Positions 24,836 to 34,323 of a stretch of 34,938 nt of DNA are shown here, one piece after another. Position 1 is the first letter of the stretch, and every line of letters begins with the position of its first letter. Source of the DNA: Desulfobacterales bacterium. GTDB taxonomy: Bacteria > Desulfobacterota > Desulfobacteria > Desulfobacterales > UBA11574. The stretch spans positions 1 to 34,938 of the forward strand of contig JAQYVT010000022.1 of the NCBI GenBank assembly GCA_030145345.1. The letters run 5' to 3'. The position numbers and the translations under genes are program-made. A model generated the notes under the pieces. That model saw only the letters and a list, made by a program, of their open reading frames with translations, ran no database searches and was not told the origin of the DNA.

Positions 24836-27800
24836 CTTGCAATGTCCCGTGGTATATTCCCCGGATCCGATCGAAGGAGTTCCAAAACCGGCCGGTATCC
24901 TTTGAACTGATATTTTACCGTTATGTTTTTGATTCCCATCCGTTTAAGCGCCGATGCTTCATCAGGGAATTCACGTCGGGAAAATACGCGCTGGCCTCTT
25001 TCAAAATCTTTGATGAACTTCGGAAAAGCTTGATATCCTATATATTTTTTAGTCAGAACAAGATTTCCGACTTCTATCTTAAAAATAACATCACCACAGG
25101 TTTGCGGTGACCAATTAAAGGTTTTACTCAAAGGGTAATTGAGATTGACCAATCGCGGCGTTTCTGTTGCGCACTGAAGTTCCAGGCTGGTGGCATGCGG
25201 TATTACCCGGGCGTTTTTATTGGCTCCGGTGGGATAGGCCTTGATGAGCACGCTATAGGTATCTTTTATTGGTCTTGCGGCTCTGGCGCCTTTGGTTAGA
25301 TAGGTTAGAAAGTATTCATTAAAATCAATATTTCTACCCATTACCTTTCTGGCATAATACCCCTTTTTCAAGCTTCGGCTAATAAATGGTTTTGCCGGCC
25401 CTGTAATGAATTTTATCGCAAAGCCGCCTTCACCCATTAGGTCTTGGTGCATGTTCCTTTGATCCGATACTTCCTGAACCTCCATCAGAACCGCTTTCTC
25501 CCATTGGCTTTGGAGATGACACGCCGCCTCCTTGGAAACAAATCCGTGTAAAAATTCTATGGGCCCGGTTAACAACTTCTCCATCACTTGCAAATTCTGG
25601 ACGGGATCAATCAAGGTTGATTTAAGTTCTCTGGCGGCATGATACGACCTGAAAAAAGAGGACTGGCTGGTGGCCGGATCTTCACTGTATAGGGTGACAG
25701 CCATCTTATAGGCGGCGTTTCTAGATGATGACATCTGCGCAATTTCAGTCAAAGCAGTCTGATAATCCAGAAAGGCCTTCCCGGCAATCAGCCTTCTTTC
25801 CATATCCAAAACACCTTCTGATTTTACACCCACTGCTCTTTCAGCCTTTTCTAAGGTTGATGTTACTTTTTGGGTTGCCTTCTTTAGGAGGCCCGCTTTT
25901 TTGATATTATCTTTTTTTATTGCCGCGGCTTGAAGTTTGGCTGATTTAAATTCAAAAACAAAATTTACCCAGGCGGGCCGATTTGTCGCTCCGGAAAATG
26001 GTTCCAGTTCTTTGGCCATCATTGCGAACAAGGCAAAGAAGGGATCCTGATCCGAACCCGTCCGGGCTGCAACCGCTTTCCATTCCTCTTTACCCCCAAG
26101 ATTATCAGGTCCTTTGGGAAAAACCGATGCAAAATCATGCCAGGCGTTCAAATATTCCCGAGGATACCATTTTTCAAATTCAAGTTTTTGTCCGGCAATG
26201 ATCAGAGGATCAAAAAGAGCCGTCTCAATCTCTTTGAGAAAAACATCGATCTGCTTTTTCCCCTCAATGGTAAAGGCAGGGGGCACAATTACATCCTTAA
26301 CTTTTACCAGGGTGTCTCCCCAAAAATCGGTCATGGTCACAGGTGAAAAAATTGGATCTGAATTGACACAACCCGCAAGCCAGTTCAACGTGGCGCCTTT
26401 AATTGTCAGAATGTGTTTCAGCCAGGTTTGCAGGTTATTCATCTCCTGATTCAAGTTTGTCTTATCCTGCCGCCAGCTTAAAAAATAAAGGTACAAGTTC
26501 GTAATTTTTTTGCTGACTTCAGGAATAAGGTTTTGATCTGCTTCCAATGCAACGGTATCATACGAGGGTTGGGATCGGGATTGAAGCCCTTCAATGCCTT
26601 CACCGTCAATCCGTGCTCGAAGCAGGCTGATGCGTTTTACCAGATGGGCCGCATATTTTCCGAGGACTTCCTCCGCAGTGGCAGGAGAAAAGTGCGTCAT
26701 GGTTTTAGCCATCTGTTTGTCAAAAGAAGCTAAAAACCTGTTGCGAAATTGTTTACAGTACTTTTCTTTTAACGTTACTTCAATATTTCTGCTTTCATTT
26801 AATCCAAGGCGGGGAACCCACCAACTTCGGTTCTGCTCCTCCACTCTCATAATTGCTTCACGAAACCGATCCATGATGATCGTATCCGCCAGGATTTCAC
26901 CTTGCAATACCGGCGGCTTTGAAAATTCGTGTGAAACGTCCCGGAGTGTTTTCAAGTTTTTAACAAAGGAAAAACTCAGAAGTCCGCAGACAGCAATGGT
27001 AATCGCCACCCAAGAAGTCAACCCCATATTTCTGGTCAGCCGACTCCATTCAAGCGTTCGCTGCGTAGGCGCAAACAGTCTTCTGTCGCCGGGCAGTATT
27101 TTTGAGAAAATATCATGTAAAAACAATCCCTTATCTGTTCCAGGCAAGACCTCTTTTTCTTCTATTAGACCCAGTTCCTTTAAAAAGTGAGAATACGGAC
27201 TTCCCTCCTGTTTTCCGCTGCTAAAGAAAAGACCCCTTAAAATCGGTGTTTCCTGGTATGGGTTTTCTTTAAAAGCGCCTCGAATAAAGGCCCCCAGGCC
27301 CGGTTGCAGTTTTTCAAATTCTTCGGGAAACAACAAGAGGCCCGGCTCAGCACCTTTGGATTCAGGTTTATGAAATAGAAGGAGCCTGAAATCTTTTAGC
27401 CGCTCACCCATTGTATGCATGGTACGGCCGGCAAATTCAGAAATATCTTTCGAAAGGTCATGGTTCAGGGCTCCCATGGCCTGATCGTGCCCTTTTTCAG
27501 AAATTCGATCGTAAAATTGGTTTACGCCATGAATCAAATCACACTTTGTCACCATCACATAAACAGGAAATCTGGCACCCAATGCCCGCATCAGCTCATC
27601 GATGCGGCGGCGAATGCTTCTGCCGGATTCTTCAAGCAATTCAGGATCGGAATCAATCAATTTGTCAGCGGCAATGGTTAAGACAAGCCCGTTTAGCGGC
27701 TCTTTTTTTCTAAACTTGGTTAAGAGAGATAAAAACTTACTCCATTCATCCTTATCCCGGCCCTCATCTATGGGAATGGCATACCGACCGGCGGTATCGA

Positions 27801-28314
27801 TAAGTATGGCCTGTTCAAAAAACCACCAGTCACAATTTCTTGTGCCGGAAATTCCGGATGTTCGGCTAATCTCAGCAAAAGGGGATGAAAGGCGGGCGCT
27901 TTTAATAGCAGTGGTTTTGCCGGACCCGCTCTCGCCGATGACCATATACCAGGGCAGCACATAAAGCGGGTTGCCGTATTTTTTCAGGTGGGATTTCCTC
28001 AAAGCGTCCATGGCTTCTTTCCAGCGCTCCTGAAGCTCTTTTGAATTTTCCCTCTCTTTGTCTCCAAGGGAATTCAGATAGGATTCATCCTGCTCAATCA
28101 CCTGATTGACAAAACGCTGTTCGCGGCGCCGAAGCCATATTTTTCTGAAAAAAACAAGACCCATCCCCAGCCCCAGCAGGCCTGTCAGAATAAAAATCGC
28201 GACCCACCACGGCCATCCAATACCCAATACAACGCCGAAAACCAGAAGAACGGCAAGTAAAATCAAAGTGATCAGGAGAAATATTTTGAGTGGTTTGATA
28301 ATAAGCTGTTTCAT
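24823..28314 (-). CDS. tssM: TssM, IcmF-like inner-membrane protein
   Basis: This 1163-residue IcmF protein has two membrane helices near the N-terminus (about 5-27 and 35-57), a cytoplasmic NTPase-like domain with Walker A GESGSGKTT from 127, a WWFFEQAILIDTAGRY segment, and a third membrane helix near 440 (SWVAITIAVCGLLSFSF). The long periplasmic part ends with the TssJ-binding region and YQFKGYRPVLELLRSDP. TssM bridges the membranes with TssL and TssJ. I use the ATG at 28314; a TTG at 28329 is the alternative, and neither has a strong Shine-Dalgarno. Confidence 0.96.
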   Translation of the reverse strand: MKQLIIKPLKIFLLITLILLAVLLVFGVVLGIGWPWWVAIFILTGLLGLGMGLVFFRKIWLRRREQRFVNQVIEQDESYLNSLGDKERENSKELQERWKEAMDALRKSHLKKYGNPLYVLPWYMVIGESGSGKTTAIKSARLSSPFAEISRTSGISGTRNCDWWFFEQAILIDTAGRYAIPIDEGRDKDEWSKFLSLLTKFRKKEPLNGLVLTIAADKLIDSDPELLEESGRSIRRRIDELMRALGARFPVYVMVTKCDLIHGVNQFYDRISEKGHDQAMGALNHDLSKDISEFAGRTMHTMGERLKDFRLLLFHKPESKGAEPGLLLFPEEFEKLQPGLGAFIRGAFKENPYQETPILRGLFFSSGKQEGSPYSHFLKELGLIEEKEVLPGTDKGLFLHDIFSKILPGDRRLFAPTQRTLEWSRLTRNMGLTSWVAITIAVCGLLSFSFVKNLKTLRDVSHEFSKPPVLQGEILADTIIMDRFREAIMRVEEQNRSWWVPRLGLNESRNIEVTLKEKYCKQFRNRFLASFDKQMAKTMTHFSPATAEEVLGKYAAHLVKRISLLRARIDGEGIEGLQSRSQPSYDTVALEADQNLIPEVSKKITNLYLYFLSWRQDKTNLNQEMNNLQTWLKHILTIKGATLNWLAGCVNSDPIFSPVTMTDFWGDTLVKVKDVIVPPAFTIEGKKQIDVFLKEIETALFDPLIIAGQKLEFEKWYPREYLNAWHDFASVFPKGPDNLGGKEEWKAVAARTGSDQDPFFALFAMMAKELEPFSGATNRPAWVNFVFEFKSAKLQAAAIKKDNIKKAGLLKKATQKVTSTLEKAERAVGVKSEGVLDMERRLIAGKAFLDYQTALTEIAQMSSSRNAAYKMAVTLYSEDPATSQSSFFRSYHAARELKSTLIDPVQNLQVMEKLLTGPIEFLHGFVSKEAACHLQSQWEKAVLMEVQEVSDQRNMHQDLMGEGGFAIKFITGPAKPFISRSLKKGYYARKVMGRNIDFNEYFLTYLTKGARAARPIKDTYSVLIKAYPTGANKNARVIPHATSLELQCATETPRLVNLNYPLSKTFNWSPQTCGDVIFKIEVGNLVLTKKYIGYQAFPKFIKDFERGQRVFSRREFPDEASALKRMGIKNITVKYQFKGYRPVLELLRSDPGNIPRDIARCWD

Positions 28315-28386
28315 GTTAGATGTCGCCAATAGTTTTATGGGTTAAATGGTCGAATGGCTCACAAGCAATTGAACGAGATTTTGATT

Positions 28387-29064
28387 TTAAGGTATGGTGC
28401 TGATTAATGTTTCTCCGATATTGTTTAACACAAAACGATAAATCAGGAACAAAGTCCAGTAAAGAACCACAGGAGCGCCAAGGCATATTAGCGTAAACGG
28501 TGAAAAACGTCTTTCTGCTTTTAAGGATGTCCCCTCGGCGGATTCAACCGGGTATGCTTCCGGAAAAAGTTCGCGCTTGTCAAGGGAGGGGATTCCTACC
28601 GAGCTTCCCGTAAGGAGCTTTAGGTTCGAAGTTTTGAGCTGCTCCAACAGGTATTCGTCGCCTTCATTACAGTATTGCCCTGTAAGCCCCATGGCCAGAC
28701 ATAGATAATAGACTTCTCTCACATCTCTTTGGTGAAGACCAATGGTGTTCAGCCGATCGAAGAAAACCTCTCCGGCATCGGTAGTTTGGTAATACAGGCG
28801 CTGCAGCTGTTCCCGCTGCCAATGTGTTCTACCATTCCAAGAAGAACGCATAATGGCTTCATCGATCCAGGCAAAAACAGCAAAGCGCGCCATGTCATAA
28901 TCTTCCCGGGAAACCGTTCCATTTTCAAAACAGCTTTCGCTTTGCGCAATTAGGCGCTGGATGTCGGCTCTGACTTGATCATAGGCGGGTTGTTTTGTAG
29001 TTCCTGGTTTCAGCAAATATGCTACATAAGCAATGATGTTAATAAAATAATCGATCAGACGCAT
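28387..29064 (-). CDS. tssL: TssL, DotU/IcmH-like inner-membrane protein
   Basis: This 225-residue TssL starts at an ATG at 29064 with GGGAGGG 7 nt upstream; the frame further upstream overlaps tssK and is not family-like. It has FAVFAWIDEAIMRSSW, LQRLYYQTTDAGEVFFDRL, DVREVYYLCLAMGLTGQY and a single C-terminal membrane helix (LICLGAPVVLYWTLFLIYRF). There is no peptidoglycan-binding OmpA domain, so cell-wall anchoring must come from elsewhere. It follows tssK with 2 nt between them. Confidence 0.95.
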   Translation of the reverse strand: MRLIDYFINIIAYVAYLLKPGTTKQPAYDQVRADIQRLIAQSESCFENGTVSREDYDMARFAVFAWIDEAIMRSSWNGRTHWQREQLQRLYYQTTDAGEVFFDRLNTIGLHQRDVREVYYLCLAMGLTGQYCNEGDEYLLEQLKTSNLKLLTGSSVGIPSLDKRELFPEAYPVESAEGTSLKAERRFSPFTLICLGAPVVLYWTLFLIYRFVLNNIGETLISTIP

Positions 29065-29066
29065 AT

Positions 29067-30452
29067 CTATGCCCTCCCCACAGCCATAAGTTCCAACTTT
29101 AAATCCTCGGGCGCTGTGTCCCAATAGAGTGCGAGATTGTTCCCCTTTTGAACCTGGTCCCACTGGTCACCGTGGTGATCGATCTGGAAATAAATAGAAT
29201 GGGCCCGTCGCGGCAGTTCCTGGGGCGGGGTTTCAAGATGTTTAAGCTTTATTCCGGAAAGGGAGCGGGCGATCAGAATCGGCAATGTTTGCCGGGAACT
29301 CAGTTTGGCGATGTTCTCCATGGTTTGAAGTATATTTTTTGGATCGGTCTCTGTTTCGAAAACCAGAAAAAATCGGTTTCGTCCTTCAAAGATCGCCGGT
29401 GGAAGATCCGCGGTAAAATAGGTTCCATCGTACAGCAGCGGAATCATATACTCCGGGCCGGCGGTGATTTCATCCAGTAGCCGGGTAATCAGGGTTTTTG
29501 CACCCCAAAAGCATTCCCACAACCTGCGATGGTCATAGTTCGATAAAGGCGCGGTTCCATCTTTAAGCTCTCCATTTACAGAAACCTCTTCGGAAAAAGA
29601 AGATAATTCTCCGATCAATTGTCTTAAAACAGAATACACGGGCCACGGATGGATCCGTTTGGTTTCGGATAGATGCGTCATAAGCGATATATAACGATTC
29701 AACGATCTCAAAGCCAGAAGATAGACCATGTCTCTTGCACCGAATTCTGCGCTTTGAATCCCTCGTTCACGTTTATAGGCTTCAAGCTGACGCCCCCTGG
29801 AGGCGATCTGGTTCCTGACTTCCCGGACCAGTTTATCCAGGGTTTCAGATCCCGACATGCTGATACACGGAGGGACAAATTGTTCCGAAAGGATGATCTC
29901 ATCGCCGTCCTTTTCCAAGCGCGCAAGGGGAATAAGTTCATAATCTCCCAGAAGATCTTTTTCCGTCTCCCAGAATATTTTTAACACATAGTAGAGTCTT
30001 TTTACCTGTGCCGATGGGCCATTCTGGTGTAAATCCTGAATTTCCTCTGCTTCCGTTGTGGTAACGAACCGGGTGGTGACTTCAGAAAGGTTGCTGAGGT
30101 TGGATAAGACCGTTACATTTTCGCCGGCGTCATTCCATTTTTTTAGGCCGACATATACAGTAAAAGATTTACCCCCCTCTTGCCATGCCCCTTCGAAGGA
30201 CCGGGCTTGGACCACGGCATTGTCGGGAAAAACCAAATAGGCCATATCCGGAAACATGAATTCTCCCTTTAAGAGATTAAAGGAATGATTCCCTAATGCT
30301 GCTTGCTGAATTTCCATATCGCCGATCCCCCAAAAATGAGGGTTGAGAAACTTGTGTAAAGGGGTCAGCAATGACTGGTCATGAAGATCTTTTAGCTGAA
30401 AATGCTGGGGTTGTAAAAAAAGGCCTTGATGCCAGAAAAGCGGTCTTTTCAT
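29067..30452 (-). CDS. tssK: TssK baseplate-to-membrane adaptor
   Basis: This 461-residue TssK (ImpJ/VasE family) begins MKRPLFWHQGLFLQPQHFQL, the family hallmark, and ends with IYFQIDHHGDQWDQVQKGNNLALYWD. Mid-protein blocks such as LIARSLSGIKLKHL are as expected. TssK trimers connect TssFGE wedges with TssL and TssM. It starts 4 nt after tssJ stops and nearly abuts tssL. Confidence 0.96.
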   Translation of the reverse strand: MKRPLFWHQGLFLQPQHFQLKDLHDQSLLTPLHKFLNPHFWGIGDMEIQQAALGNHSFNLLKGEFMFPDMAYLVFPDNAVVQARSFEGAWQEGGKSFTVYVGLKKWNDAGENVTVLSNLSNLSEVTTRFVTTTEAEEIQDLHQNGPSAQVKRLYYVLKIFWETEKDLLGDYELIPLARLEKDGDEIILSEQFVPPCISMSGSETLDKLVREVRNQIASRGRQLEAYKRERGIQSAEFGARDMVYLLALRSLNRYISLMTHLSETKRIHPWPVYSVLRQLIGELSSFSEEVSVNGELKDGTAPLSNYDHRRLWECFWGAKTLITRLLDEITAGPEYMIPLLYDGTYFTADLPPAIFEGRNRFFLVFETETDPKNILQTMENIAKLSSRQTLPILIARSLSGIKLKHLETPPQELPRRAHSIYFQIDHHGDQWDQVQKGNNLALYWDTAPEDLKLELMAVGRA

Positions 30453-30456
30453 ATTT

Positions 30457-30993
30457 CTATTTCCCTTCTACGGACAGGATTTGTTGCGGCCCTAATGTCA
30501 GCTCAATATTCAATGGGCCGGGTTTTTGATTCTTTTTTTGTTTGATGAATCCTTTTTTTTCTGCCACCACGGGAATTTTGAACAGCCGTATCATTCGATC
30601 TTTTTGAAGGGTGTAATATCCTGCAACAGCAGCGACATACTTGGCGCCTTCAGCCCGGTCCAGAACAAGAGCACTGTCCTGTCCAGGGCGGACAATTATT
30701 CTTTTAGCGGTGGCCACAGACGCATCAAAAAGGTTGCATTCCAGAAGCTTGTAGATTCCGTCGTTATCTCCGGCCAGTTGATTAAATGCATTTGGATCTT
30801 TGAGCTGATAGACACAGACAAGGAGTGTATGCGGTGTTCCTTCCTCTAAATTTAACTTCGGATCCGCTTTGAGATCAAGCTTGATGGCGTCTTTTTCATA
30901 TTGCCACTGGGGCGGTGGGAGAGGTTGAGATGCACATGAATAAGTCAAAGAAATTATTGTTAAAAAAAACAAGGTATTAAGATATTGTCTCAA
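30457..30993 (-). CDS. tssJ: TssJ outer-membrane lipoprotein
   Basis: This 178-residue TssJ has a TTG start at 30993 placed 5 nt after a perfect AAGGAGG; the longer ORF to 31146 is the overlap with the preceding gene and is not supported. The signal peptide (LNTLFFLTIISL) ends at TYSC, an imperfect lipobox with Cys at about 22. The mature part has VCVYQLKDPNAFNQLAGD, a TssJ beta-sandwich signature (CVYQL.d..aF), and VVAGYYTLQ-like strands. It binds the TssM periplasmic tip. Context between the TagH-like gene and tssK is typical. Confidence 0.9.
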   Translation of the reverse strand: MRQYLNTLFFLTIISLTYSCASQPLPPPQWQYEKDAIKLDLKADPKLNLEEGTPHTLLVCVYQLKDPNAFNQLAGDNDGIYKLLECNLFDASVATAKRIIVRPGQDSALVLDRAEGAKYVAAVAGYYTLQKDRMIRLFKIPVVAEKKGFIKQKKNQKPGPLNIELTLGPQQILSVEGK

Positions 30994-31003
30994 TTTTACC
31001 TCC

Positions 31004-31735
31004 TTAATCTTCTGATAGATTCTGGCAGTTTTTTTCGAATTCTCGTAGAAATTCCTCCATGAATCGCCCTGATTCGAACCACTTTTTAATCGTGCGAAAC
31101 TTCTTTTCGTATATTTGGTAATATTCTGCCTTTCGTAGCGGTCCAATCTTAAACCCCCCGCTCGCTTCGGCGGAAATCTTATCAGGATCCATTTGGTGAA
31201 GTATTTGACTAACTTTGATCTGAGCAGTTTTTTTAAAGGACCGCTGGACGGTTAGAAACGCTTTGTTGATCTGTCCGAGGTAGCTTTCCAGGGATTTAGT
31301 CTGTCCCTCTCCTTCAAGGTGAAAACCGATAATTTGACGAATCGTTTCCTCTCCGGAATCTTCTCCAAGCAAGGTTCTATTAATAACGTTGATTAAATTA
31401 TTTAGCGAATTAAAAATAGTATTCAAGGACTCGGCCAATCTTTGCAAGAGTTCTGTTGAGGACAGATCGGCCTGTGAAACATCTCTTCCCAGCAAAAGTG
31501 AAAAAATTCCGGCCATAACATTATTGTCCAGGCTTAAATCATATGTCTCGTCGTGGGGCGTGCGGTTGAATTCAGCGACCAGTTTTTTCAGCACAGTTAA
31601 ACTTTCGGGATCCGAAAGGTCTTTGAGCCTCATTTTTACGAATTGTTCAATTCGTTTTTCCGCCTGATCGATGTCTGAAATATAAACATCCCTGATTTCA
31701 TTTGCCAATGGGTCTATGGGTATCGGGTCGGTCAT
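31004..31735 (-). CDS. TagH/ImpI C-terminal-domain protein without an FHA domain
   Basis: This 243-residue protein matches only the C-terminal domain of TagH/Fha-type proteins: SSTELLQRLAESLNTIFNSL, a later FKKTAQIKVSQILHQMDPDKI, then PLRKAEYYQIYEKKFRTI and FLREFEKNCQNL. The usual N-terminal FHA domain, which reads phosphothreonine, is absent, and the ATG (4 nt after the previous gene) is followed at once by the helical domain. It is predicted to be cytoplasmic and baseplate- or TssK-associated by analogy. Immediate coupling to the upstream gene with its T-rich docking-motif tail is notable. Identification is by pattern; a distant fit. Confidence 0.7.
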   Translation of the reverse strand: MTDPIPIDPLANEIRDVYISDIDQAEKRIEQFVKMRLKDLSDPESLTVLKKLVAEFNRTPHDETYDLSLDNNVMAGIFSLLLGRDVSQADLSSTELLQRLAESLNTIFNSLNNLINVINRTLLGEDSGEETIRQIIGFHLEGEGQTKSLESYLGQINKAFLTVQRSFKKTAQIKVSQILHQMDPDKISAEASGGFKIGPLRKAEYYQIYEKKFRTIKKWFESGRFMEEFLREFEKNCQNLSED

Positions 31736-31739
31736 GGCG

Positions 31740-34133
31740 CTAGTGATTATCTTTGGTTTTATCCGGCACGGTTTGGCCCGGCTGGATAATAATGGTTTCG
31801 TCCAGAAATTCGTCTATGTCCGACGTTTCAGTTTTCTGATTTTCATCAGTCGATGCTTCATCCGGCGTAACGGCATCTTTTACGGTGTCGTCAGATCCGA
31901 CATCTCGAGAGGGCGGACTTAGGGGAGCCTCCTGAGACCTCGATGTGCTCTTCGGTGCTGGAATAATGACCGTTTCAGAGAAATCATCTGCTTCATGCGG
32001 AAGCGATGATGGAAGATGCTGTCCGATATCATCAGGCGACAGGATAACCGTCTCCTCTATTTCATCATCTTCGTGATCGAAGTGGTCTGCCATGCCAGTC
32101 GTTTTTGACCTTTCAGGTTTTAATATGAGGGTGTTGTCCAGATCGTTTTCCGGCACAACTGGAGGTGCTGTCTCTTTTTCTGAAACATCCGCTGAGATTA
32201 TAACCGTCTCTTCTATGTAATCATTACCCTGAGTGACAGCTTCTGTTTTTTTGGCAGGCGCTTCATCGTTACTTGATATTATAACCGTCTCGCCCAGGTC
32301 TTCTTCTTGCTCAATGCCTGCTGACTTTTCCGGTATCTCGCCATTCGGTGAAAGGATAATGGTCTTGTCTAAATCGGCGGCCTCTTGAAAATCCCGGGAT
32401 GTTCCGTTTTCAATGGTGTCGTCTGTTTTTGTTGAGATAATGGTTGCTTCAAATTCATCCGATGGAGTCTCAACCTCGTCTCGCCATTCGCTCATAATTT
32501 TTTTGAGAATATTATAAATGGCCTTATCTTCAAGTGCATGTTCCTTTGTCGGAACAAATGGTTCTGGTCGAAACAAGTTGTCCCTGATTTGTTGCCTGAG
32601 TTTCTCCAGCTCCTGCCCAAATTCCTCATTTGACCACCGTTTGAAGTCTATAAGACTGCCCTCAAGTAAACGAAATCCTAAAAACAGTGATGCCTTCCAA
32701 AATTTATGCCAATTTTCTTTAACGGACATTATCTTGGGATTCCAGAAAATATTTTCAGGGGAAAACGCCGGAGGAAAACCATTTTCCAGATAATTTTCAA
32801 AGGTTGCACCATCTTCGGTGGCAATCTCCTCAACAACCTCTCCAATTATCTGATATACATGTGAGATATCCTGTTTGCTATTGACAAGTAGCGTAAAGAA
32901 CCAAACAGCGCCGAGAAAATGAAGACTATATGATTGGGGCAATTTCGAAATTGATAAAGATTGGGCGTCGATGCCGATTATGTCCAATAGATTTAGTTTA
33001 AAATTCCAAAAAGAGGGTAGAAGACTGTTTTGGTCGGATAGTTTTACCCAGATTCTATCTATGAATAATCCAGGCCCAGGATGCTGAAAGGTATCGAATC
33101 CTGAAAATATGGTATGTGCTATCTCATCCAGGAAAACAAGCTTCAAATACAAAACTTCCAGAAAGTAGCGATCCTCATTTTGGAAGAAAAAGGGAGTTTC
33201 TATAGATCGGTTCTGTTTTAAAACTTTCAGACAGTTTAGTCGGCCCGGTTGTTGTTTTGCAACCAGCCGGTTTTCTAATTCCTCATATGAAGCGCCTGAG
33301 ATTAGAGATAAAAAGTCAAGCGCGTTGACCGAATCAGCCTTAAATATCAGCATATAGAAAGGATAAAAAGATAAGGCGGTGATTCTTGAAACCGCTAAAC
33401 CTTCGGGGCTGTAGCACTCTTGATGCCTGTTGCAATCGATACATGGGAACAGGCTCGCAAGCGTCTCGTTTCCTTTTAACTGACCGAATTTTTTTATTAA
33501 GTCGTATCTATTTTTCAAAAACGCCGGATCATTGTTGGCCAATGAGGATACATAAAAATCGGGCTTTTCTTTTGATTCAGCGCACGATGGACAGAATAGG
33601 TAGCGCTTGAGGGATTCGGAATAAGGCTGGAGTCCATATTCTTTAAGCATGCCGTTATTACAACATTGTTGTAACGGCTCACCACAGTCCGGGCACAAAG
33701 GGTGAAAATAGATCTGTTTATAAATGCAATATAGTAAAGGTTGAAAGGGGAGCAGCTCTCCTTTTTTGCCAATCTGATCTTTCAACTTAAAGAGCGGGCT
33801 GCCGGATTTTTCGTGGGAATGAAATGCAAAAGTTTGCTGCCAGTATTGATCAATCGTCCTATTGTCAAGAGGCCACAGTTCATCCTCTGTCAGGGGATAC
33901 TCATCTTTTTGCGTCAGAAGGAATACAGGCTCGATGTTAGTTCCGGCATCAGTTTTAATACTCGCATCAATAATGCGAGAAAATGGTCCTGATTCAGTGA
34001 CAACTAAAAAAGGAGAAGAGGATTTTTGGTGAACAGAATTGTCTTGTTTTTCAACCGATACTTTTATATGGAACTTGGTTCCGTCTCTCTCAAGGTAGGG
34101 AAGCAGATAAGAGGTCTCAATGATATCCTTCAA
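31740..34133 (-). CDS. First gene of the T6SS operon: cysteine-pair protein with a repeated threonine-motif tail
   Basis: This 797-residue protein starts at a TTG (34133) 9 nt after GGTGGAGG; no better ATG exists. Residues 130-240 hold cysteine pairs (CPDC at 147-150, CC at 157-158, CPSC at 181-184, CIDC at 231-234, Cys240), probably zinc ribbons. A folded, mostly helical middle runs to about 550. The tail (555-797) is acidic, low complexity and carries regularly spaced ATIIS, KTIIL, ETVII, ETVII, NTLIL, ETVIL, ETVII and ETIII motifs. No signal peptide or membrane helix is seen. It leads the operon, 4 nt before the TagH-like gene. I do not recognise the family; the tail suggests a phosphorylated scaffold for FHA proteins, as inference. 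Confidence 0.82.
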   Translation of the reverse strand: MKDIIETSYLLPYLERDGTKFHIKVSVEKQDNSVHQKSSSPFLVVTESGPFSRIIDASIKTDAGTNIEPVFLLTQKDEYPLTEDELWPLDNRTIDQYWQQTFAFHSHEKSGSPLFKLKDQIGKKGELLPFQPLLYCIYKQIYFHPLCPDCGEPLQQCCNNGMLKEYGLQPYSESLKRYLFCPSCAESKEKPDFYVSSLANNDPAFLKNRYDLIKKFGQLKGNETLASLFPCIDCNRHQECYSPEGLAVSRITALSFYPFYMLIFKADSVNALDFLSLISGASYEELENRLVAKQQPGRLNCLKVLKQNRSIETPFFFQNEDRYFLEVLYLKLVFLDEIAHTIFSGFDTFQHPGPGLFIDRIWVKLSDQNSLLPSFWNFKLNLLDIIGIDAQSLSISKLPQSYSLHFLGAVWFFTLLVNSKQDISHVYQIIGEVVEEIATEDGATFENYLENGFPPAFSPENIFWNPKIMSVKENWHKFWKASLFLGFRLLEGSLIDFKRWSNEEFGQELEKLRQQIRDNLFRPEPFVPTKEHALEDKAIYNILKKIMSEWRDEVETPSDEFEATIISTKTDDTIENGTSRDFQEAADLDKTIILSPNGEIPEKSAGIEQEEDLGETVIISSNDEAPAKKTEAVTQGNDYIEETVIISADVSEKETAPPVVPENDLDNTLILKPERSKTTGMADHFDHEDDEIEETVILSPDDIGQHLPSSLPHEADDFSETVIIPAPKSTSRSQEAPLSPPSRDVGSDDTVKDAVTPDEASTDENQKTETSDIDEFLDETIIIQPGQTVPDKTKDNH
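31794..32444 (-). repeat. Array of eight D/E-x-T-[VIL]-[IL]-[IL] motifs, about 26 residues apart
   Basis: The central threonines are at residues 564, 591, 616, 643, 668, 695, 721 and 780 of the encoded protein, spaced 27, 25, 27, 25, 27, 26 and 59. A degenerate ninth site, DDTVKD at Thr750, splits the last interval in two. The DNA shows the same period, with ATAACCGTCTC-like segments repeated on the plus strand, so the array probably grew by unit duplication. Confidence 0.85.
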
Positions 34134-34280
34134 ACTGATATGCCTCCACCATTAGAAAAAGATCCAATCAAAAAATGATAAGTTTTCTAAGATCATTATC
34201 TTTTTATTTTTATAAGGATAATGCCCAATTTTGAACCGATCAAGATAACGGTTTGGTTTCGATAGAGAATGTATTGTTTA

Positions 34281-34307
34281 ACTATATGAAAACAATAATA
34301 GTGTCAA
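34281..34307 (-). promoter_or_regulatory. Possible promoter of the T6SS operon
   Basis: The 190-nt AT-rich gap before the first T6SS gene has TTGACA (34302-34307) and TATAGT (34281-34286) on the minus strand with a short 15-nt spacer; TAGTTA with a 17-nt spacer is an alternative -10. No sigma-54 site (TGGCAC/TTGC) was seen. A weak GATAA/TTATC hairpin before a T-run lies at about 34170-34200. Confidence 0.35.
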
Positions 34308-34323
34308 TAATATTATAATCGCT

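Noticed and set aside
34170-34200. Weak GATAA/TTATC hairpin before a T-run ahead of the T6SS operon
   Set aside because: The stem is short and AT-only with a large loop, unlikely to terminate transcription efficiently.
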